64,000 nucleotides of DNA, from positions 3,720,001 to 3,784,000 of the forward strand of contig NZ_AP022612.1 of assembly GCF_010729895.1 (NCBI RefSeq), given 5' to 3'. Both the position numbers and the translations under genes were made by a program. The stretch is from Mycolicibacterium confluentis. GTDB lineage: Bacteria > Actinomycetota > Actinomycetes > Mycobacteriales > Mycobacteriaceae. How positions within the stretch are numbered: the first letter of the stretch is position 1; every line of letters begins with the position of its first letter. The notes under the pieces were generated by a model. The model saw only the letters and a program-made list of their open reading frames with translations. It did not search any database and was not told the origin of the DNA. Positions 59,892 through 64,000 of the stretch are shown here, piece after piece.

Positions 59892-60340
59892 GCAGCGCAG
59901 AGCGGCCGATAGCCCCGGTCCTGGAGAAGAGCTACGACCGCCCCGCCGGTTTGGACAACCCGCGTGCCCCGCGTCGGCGCGCTGGCATGCCCAACTTCGA
60001 GAAGTACGCATGGCTGTTCATGCGCTTCTCGGGCATCGTGCTGGTGTTCCTGGCGCTCGGCCACCTGTTCATCATGCTGATGTGGCAGAACGGCGTGTAC
60101 CGGATCGACTTCAACTACGTCGCCGAGCGCTGGGCGTCGCCGTTCTGGCAGACCTGGGACCTGCTGCTGCTGTGGCTGGCCCAGCTGCACGGCGGCAACG
60201 GCATGCGCACGATCATCGGCGACTACACCCGCAAGGACTCCACCAAGTTCTGGCTTAACACGCTGTTGGCGCTGTCGATGATCTTCACGCTGGTGCTGGG
60301 CACCTACGTGCTGCTGACGTTCGACGCGAACATCGCCTGA
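59888..60340 (+). CDS. sdhD: SdhD, succinate dehydrogenase membrane anchor
   Basis: 150 aa. GTG 59888 overlaps the sdhC stop. After a ~35-residue hydrophilic tail there are three TM helices: MRFSGIVLVFLALGHLFIML with the conserved R-x-S-G and His, LLLLWLAQLHGGNGMRTII with the second haem-side His, and LLALSMIFTLVLGTYVLL. Works with SdhC as anchor. Confidence 0.92.
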   Translation: MSSAERPIAPVLEKSYDRPAGLDNPRAPRRRAGMPNFEKYAWLFMRFSGIVLVFLALGHLFIMLMWQNGVYRIDFNYVAERWASPFWQTWDLLLLWLAQLHGGNGMRTIIGDYTRKDSTKFWLNTLLALSMIFTLVLGTYVLLTFDANIA

Positions 60341-60362
60341 TTTTTCAAGGGAGCCCGCCAAA

Positions 60363-62117
60363 GTGATTCAAGAGCATCGCTACGACGTGGTCATCGTCGG
60401 CGCCGGCGGCGCCGGCATGCGTGCCGCGGTCGAAGCCGGTCCGCGAGCCCGGACCGCCGTGCTGACCAAGCTGTACCCCACCCGCAGCCACACCGGCGCG
60501 GCACAGGGCGGCATGTGCGCCGCCCTGGCCAACGTCGAGGACGACAACTGGGAGTGGCATACCTTCGACACCGTCAAGGGCGGCGACTACCTGGCCGACC
60601 AGGACGCCGTCGAGATCATGGCCAAGGAGGCCATCGACGCGGTGCTCGACCTCGAGAAGATGGGGATGCCGTTCAACCGCACCCCTGAGGGTCGGATCGA
60701 CCAGCGTCGCTTCGGCGGCCACACCCGCGATCACGGCAAGGCCCCGGTTCGCCGCGCCTGCTACGCCGCCGACCGCACCGGTCACATGATCCTGCAGACG
60801 CTGTACCAAAACTGCGTCAAGCACGACGTGGAGTTCTTCAACGAGTTCTACGCCCTGGACCTGATCCTGACCGAGACGCCGTCGGGCCCCGTCGCCACCG
60901 GCATCGTGGCCTACGAACTGGCCACCGGCGACATCCACGTCTTCCACGCCAAGGCGATCGTGTTCGCCACGGGTGGTTCGGGCCGGATGTACAAGACCAC
61001 CTCCAACGCCCACACCCTGACGGGTGACGGGCTGGGCATCGTGTTCCGCAAGGGACTTCCCCTGGAGGACATGGAGTTCCACCAGTTCCACCCGACAGGG
61101 CTGGCGGGTCTGGGCATCCTGATCTCGGAGGCCGTGCGTGGTGAGGGTGGCCGTCTGCTCAACGCCGACGGCGAGCGCTTCATGGAGCGCTACGCGCCCA
61201 CCATCGTCGACCTGGCACCGCGCGACATCGTCGCCAGGTCCATGGTGCTCGAGGTGCTCGAGGGCCGCGGCGCCGGACCGAACAAGGACTACGTCTACAT
61301 CGACGTCCGTCACCTCGGCGAGGACGTGCTGGAGGCCAAGCTTCCCGACATCACCGAGTTCGCCCGCACCTACCTGGGCGTGGACCCGGTCAAGGAACTG
61401 GTGCCGGTCTACCCGACCTGCCACTACGTCATGGGCGGCATCCCGACGACGGTGACCGGACAGGTGTTGCGCGACAACAACAACACCGTGCCGGGCCTGT
61501 ACGCCGCGGGCGAGTGCGCATGCGTCTCAGTGCACGGCGCCAACCGCCTGGGCACCAACTCGCTGCTGGACATCAACGTCTTCGGGCGCCGCGCCGGCAT
61601 CGCCGCCGCGGAGTACGCGGCCAACCACGACTGGGTGGACCTGCCCTCGGAGCCCGCGGGGATGGTGACCGAATGGGTCTCCGACATCCTCTCCGAGCAC
61701 GGCAACGAGCGCGTCGCCGACATCCGTGGTGCGCTGCAGCAGTCGATGGACAACAACGCCGCGGTGTTCCGCACGGAGGAGACGCTGAAGCAGGCGCTCA
61801 CCGACATCCACGCGCTCAAGGAGCGTTACTCGCGAATCACCGTGCACGACAAGGGCAAGCGTTTCAACAGCGACCTGCTCGAGGCCATCGAGCTGGGCTT
61901 CCTGCTGGAATTGGCGGAGGTCACCGTGGTCGGTGCGTTGAACCGCAAGGAGTCCCGCGGCGGACACGCCCGCGAGGATTACCCCAACCGCGACGACACC
62001 AACTACCTGCGCCACACCATGGCCTATAAGGAGGGCGGCGACCTGCTCTCCGACATCCGCCTGGACTACAAGCCGGTGGTCCAGACCCGTTATGAGCCGA
62101 TGGAGCGGAAGTACTGA
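60363..62117 (+). CDS. sdhA: SdhA, succinate dehydrogenase flavoprotein subunit
   Basis: 584 aa. GTG 60363 with AGGGAG upstream. Oxidises succinate to fumarate. FAD loop VVIVGAGGAGMRAAVEA, covalent-flavin His43 in RSHTGAAQGGM, HQFHPTGLAGLG, substrate-side VRGEGGRLLN, and C-terminal GANRLGTNSLLDINVFGRR. Corresponds to Rv3318, one of two succinate dehydrogenases in mycobacteria. The sdhB start overlaps the stop by one base. Confidence 0.97.
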   Translation: MIQEHRYDVVIVGAGGAGMRAAVEAGPRARTAVLTKLYPTRSHTGAAQGGMCAALANVEDDNWEWHTFDTVKGGDYLADQDAVEIMAKEAIDAVLDLEKMGMPFNRTPEGRIDQRRFGGHTRDHGKAPVRRACYAADRTGHMILQTLYQNCVKHDVEFFNEFYALDLILTETPSGPVATGIVAYELATGDIHVFHAKAIVFATGGSGRMYKTTSNAHTLTGDGLGIVFRKGLPLEDMEFHQFHPTGLAGLGILISEAVRGEGGRLLNADGERFMERYAPTIVDLAPRDIVARSMVLEVLEGRGAGPNKDYVYIDVRHLGEDVLEAKLPDITEFARTYLGVDPVKELVPVYPTCHYVMGGIPTTVTGQVLRDNNNTVPGLYAAGECACVSVHGANRLGTNSLLDINVFGRRAGIAAAEYAANHDWVDLPSEPAGMVTEWVSDILSEHGNERVADIRGALQQSMDNNAAVFRTEETLKQALTDIHALKERYSRITVHDKGKRFNSDLLEAIELGFLLELAEVTVVGALNRKESRGGHAREDYPNRDDTNYLRHTMAYKEGGDLLSDIRLDYKPVVQTRYEPMERKY

Positions 62118-62893
62118 TGACTGCTGTTCTCGACAAGCGCGCCGATCCCACTCTGCCGCCCGTGCCGGAGGGTGCGGTGATGGTGACGCTGAAGATCGCC
62201 CGGTTCAACCCGGAGAACCCCGACGCGGCCGGCTTCCAGAGCTTCCGGGTCCCGTGCCTGCCGTCCGATCGGCTGCTGAACCTGCTGATCTATGTGAAGA
62301 GCTACCTCGACGGCACGCTGACGTTCCGCCGCTCGTGCGCGCACGGCGTGTGCGGCTCGGACGCCATGCGGATCAACGGCGTCAACCGGTTGGCCTGCAA
62401 GGTGCTGATGCGCGACATGCTGCCGAAGAAGGCCAGCAAGCAGCTGACCATCACCATCGAGCCCATCCGCGGCCTGCCGGTCGAGAAGGACCTCGTGGTG
62501 AACATGGAGCCCTTCTTCGACGCCTACCGCGCCGTCAAGCCGTTCCTCATCACCAGCGGCAATGCGCCGACGCGCGAGCGCATCCAGAGCCAGACCGACC
62601 GGGCTCGCTACGACGACACCACCAAGTGCATCCTGTGCGCCTGCTGCACCACGAGCTGCCCGGTGTTCTGGAACGAGGGTTCGTACTTCGGGCCGGCCGC
62701 GATCGTCAACGCGCACCGGTTCATCTTCGACTCGCGTGACGAGGCCGCCGCCGAGCGCCTCGACATCCTCAACGAGGTGGACGGTGTGTGGCGCTGCCGC
62801 ACGACGTTCAACTGCACCGAGGCCTGCCCGCGTGGCATCGAGGTGACCAAGGCGATCCAGGAGGTCAAGCGCGCACTGATGTTCGCGCGCTAG
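62117..62893 (+). CDS. sdhB: SdhB, succinate dehydrogenase iron-sulfur subunit
   Basis: 258 aa. ATG 62117. [2Fe-2S] cysteines in RRSCAHGVCGSDAM and RLAC, [4Fe-4S] cysteines in CILCACCTTSCPV, and the third-cluster motif FNCTEACPRGIEVT. Carries electrons from SdhA to the quinone. Last gene of sdhCDAB (Rv3316-Rv3319 order). Confidence 0.97.
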   Translation: MTAVLDKRADPTLPPVPEGAVMVTLKIARFNPENPDAAGFQSFRVPCLPSDRLLNLLIYVKSYLDGTLTFRRSCAHGVCGSDAMRINGVNRLACKVLMRDMLPKKASKQLTITIEPIRGLPVEKDLVVNMEPFFDAYRAVKPFLITSGNAPTRERIQSQTDRARYDDTTKCILCACCTTSCPVFWNEGSYFGPAAIVNAHRFIFDSRDEAAAERLDILNEVDGVWRCRTTFNCTEACPRGIEVTKAIQEVKRALMFAR

Positions 62894-62908
62894 TTTTCTT
62901 CTTCCCGC

Positions 62909-62940
62909 CGAGCGCGCACTCAGGTACGGGTGCGCGCTCG
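62909..62940 (+). terminator. Hairpin after sdhB
   Basis: Perfect 11-bp stem CGAGCGCGCAC (62909-62919) with GTGCGCGCTCG (62930-62940), 10-nt loop, 16 bp after the sdhB stop. TTTTCTTCTT precedes it and no clear T-run follows. Likely ends the sdh transcript. Confidence 0.75.
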
Positions 62941-62988
62941 CGGCGTTTGTGGGGCAAGCCGGGTCCCACCCGCCCGCCGCTTTTACGT

Positions 62989-63032
62989 CCAGCTCGCAGC
63001 CACGTACGCATTTCGGGCCGAAAACCGTACGC
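62989..63032 (-). repeat. Dispersed palindromic repeat, copy 2
   Basis: 44-nt element in inverted orientation to 47258-47302. Its own dyad is better preserved than copy 1: GTACG...TTCGG-C-CCGAA...CGTAC. It lies between the sdh terminator and the last gene. Confidence 0.7.
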
Positions 63033-63111
63033 AGTTGCAAGCTCGCGGGTTGTCCGCAGGCACGAACACGGGTGAATACCGCAAAACCGACATGCACCCG
63101 AGTATTACGGC

Positions 63112-64000
63112 GTGTTCACCGACCTCCCATTCGAACTGCTGCAGATCTTCGCCCGTCAGGGCAGCGTCGCCACGTTCGCACAGTTGGAACAGCACCTGGG
63201 CCGCCGAACTCTCCAGCGTCACATCAGAAACGGCGTGCTGGTGAAGATCTGGCCCAACATCTACTGCTGGGGACAGCCCACCCAGGACATCAGGCTCAAC
63301 GGCCTGAACCTTCGATGTGGCGAACCGGTGGCCATCTGCCTGGGCACGGCGGCCGCGGCATACGAGTTCGACACCGAGAACACCACCGACCTACACGTGC
63401 TTCACCCAATACGCGCCCACCTGCGGACCACAGAAGGACTGATGGTGCATCACCGCGGCGGCGCACCGCTGACCACACACCTGGGGCGCTATGCGACGGC
63501 CCCGGCGTGGACGGCCGTGGAGGTCGCGCGCACCCTCCTGCGCCCACGAGCGCTCGCCACCCTCGATGCTGCACTGCGCACCCAGACCTGCACCGTCGAC
63601 GATCTGCTGGAGGCCGCGCAACAGCAGGCCAAGCGCAAACACATCCGCATGGCGCGTGAGCTTATCCCTCTGGCCCGCCCGGAGGCGGAGTCCCCGATGG
63701 AGAGCGAAGCACGGCTGGTGATGCATGACGCAGGACTGCCCGAACCGAAGCTACAGTACTCGGTGATCGACCACGAAAACCGCTTCTGGCGTTTGGATTT
63801 CGCGTGGCCGGACCAAATGTTCGCGGTGGAGTACGACGGGTTCGACTGGCACAGTTCCCGCGAGCATCTGAAGAAGGACCGACAGAAGCGCGCCGCACTC
63901 CAGGAGTTGAAATGGCGCGTCCTGTACGTGGTGGCCAACGACGTCCGCGTCGAACACCAGGCGATGGTCCGCCGCATCGAAACCCAGCTGAGAGCGCCCA
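63112..64000 (+). CDS. AbiEi-type N-terminal HTH + DUF559 nuclease-fold protein, 3'-truncated by window end
   Basis: GTG 63112; the frame is open to the window end (296 codons) with no stop. N-terminal helices (FELLQIFARQGSVATFAQLE, LGRRTLQRHIRNGVLVKIWP) form the winged helix of AbiEi-like antitoxin domains. The C-terminal part matches the DUF559 PD-(D/E)xK fold: FWRLDFAWPDQMFAVEYDGF with Asp, Glu and Asp, then LKKDRQKRAALQELKWRVLY. The family is common in mycobacteria and has no proven function. No toxin gene is visible before the window ends. Confidence 0.72.
   Translation, partial: MFTDLPFELLQIFARQGSVATFAQLEQHLGRRTLQRHIRNGVLVKIWPNIYCWGQPTQDIRLNGLNLRCGEPVAICLGTAAAAYEFDTENTTDLHVLHPIRAHLRTTEGLMVHHRGGAPLTTHLGRYATAPAWTAVEVARTLLRPRALATLDAALRTQTCTVDDLLEAAQQQAKRKHIRMARELIPLARPEAESPMESEARLVMHDAGLPEPKLQYSVIDHENRFWRLDFAWPDQMFAVEYDGFDWHSSREHLKKDRQKRAALQELKWRVLYVVANDVRVEHQAMVRRIETQLRAP

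Overview
This window is about 68% G+C chromosome from a Mycobacterium, most likely a rapid grower (Mycolicibacterium). Genes are packed on both strands, with many 4-bp ATGA/GTGA start-stop overlaps and frequent GTG starts. The backbone order follows the M. tuberculosis interval from accD5 (Rv3280) to sdhB (Rv3319): accD5-accE5-maf-sseA-sufE-like-accA3, rsbW-sigF, lrpA-lat with a DUF1338 gene and pcd, lhr-nei, a pseudouridine synthase, glpD2, lpdA, an Rv3304-like gene, amiA1-amiB1, pnp, pmmB, upp, an Rv3311-like gene, add-deoA-cdd and sdhCDAB. A SigC-type sigma factor, which I recall is absent from M. smegmatis, argues against that species. No rRNA, tRNA, CRISPR array or insertion sequence was seen.

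Layout. 1-6.8 kb: acyl-CoA carboxylase subunits (biotin carboxylase AccA3, carboxyltransferase AccD5, small AccE5) around maf and sulfur-transfer genes. 6.9-12.7 kb: accessory metabolic genes (NAD(P)-binding protein, malate dehydrogenase) and a translationally coupled rsbW-sigF-nucleotidyltransferase set. 12.7-17.4 kb: lysine catabolism, with Lat, Pcd and a 2-oxoadipate dioxygenase/decarboxylase family enzyme around the Lrp-type regulator. 17.4-21.6 kb: an accessory island with a haemophore-like exported protein, two paralogous four-cysteine exported peptides and, divergently, a three-gene DyP peroxidase operon. 21.7-25.2 kb: a 13E12/HNH protein and a large LuxR-type regulator. 25.3-30.6 kb: DNA repair (Lhr, Nei).

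30.6-38.5 kb is a copper locus: zf-HC2 membrane protein, DUF5134, PepSY-TM protein, CopD-CtaG fusion, CopZ-like chaperone, CtpB-type P1B ATPase and SigC. 38.5-42.5 kb: an MTB12-like exported protein and a DesA3-type desaturase with its reductase under a FabR-like TetR regulator. 42.5-50 kb: pseudouridine synthase, glpD2, lpdA, a small cyclotransferase-fold protein, a decayed aminotransferase and two M20 amidohydrolases. 50-59.3 kb: purine/pyrimidine salvage (pnp, pmmB, upp, add, deoA, cdd). 59.4-63 kb: the sdhCDAB succinate dehydrogenase operon, then a truncated AbiEi/DUF559 gene at the window end.

The most unusual signal is a pair of near-identical operators, CATCCCCC-N5-GGGGGACG, at 18219 and 18643. 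Each lies exactly 23 bp from a candidate -10 hexamer, one serving the four-cysteine peptide/haemophore operon and the other the DyP operon. This suggests a co-regulated haem or peroxide-handling module that I do not recognise as described. Other points: SigC physically grouped with copper genes and a possible zinc-finger anti-sigma factor; a 44-45-bp dispersed palindromic repeat at 47.26 and 62.99 kb; and an LpdA that carries the CxxxxC pair missing from the M. tuberculosis protein.
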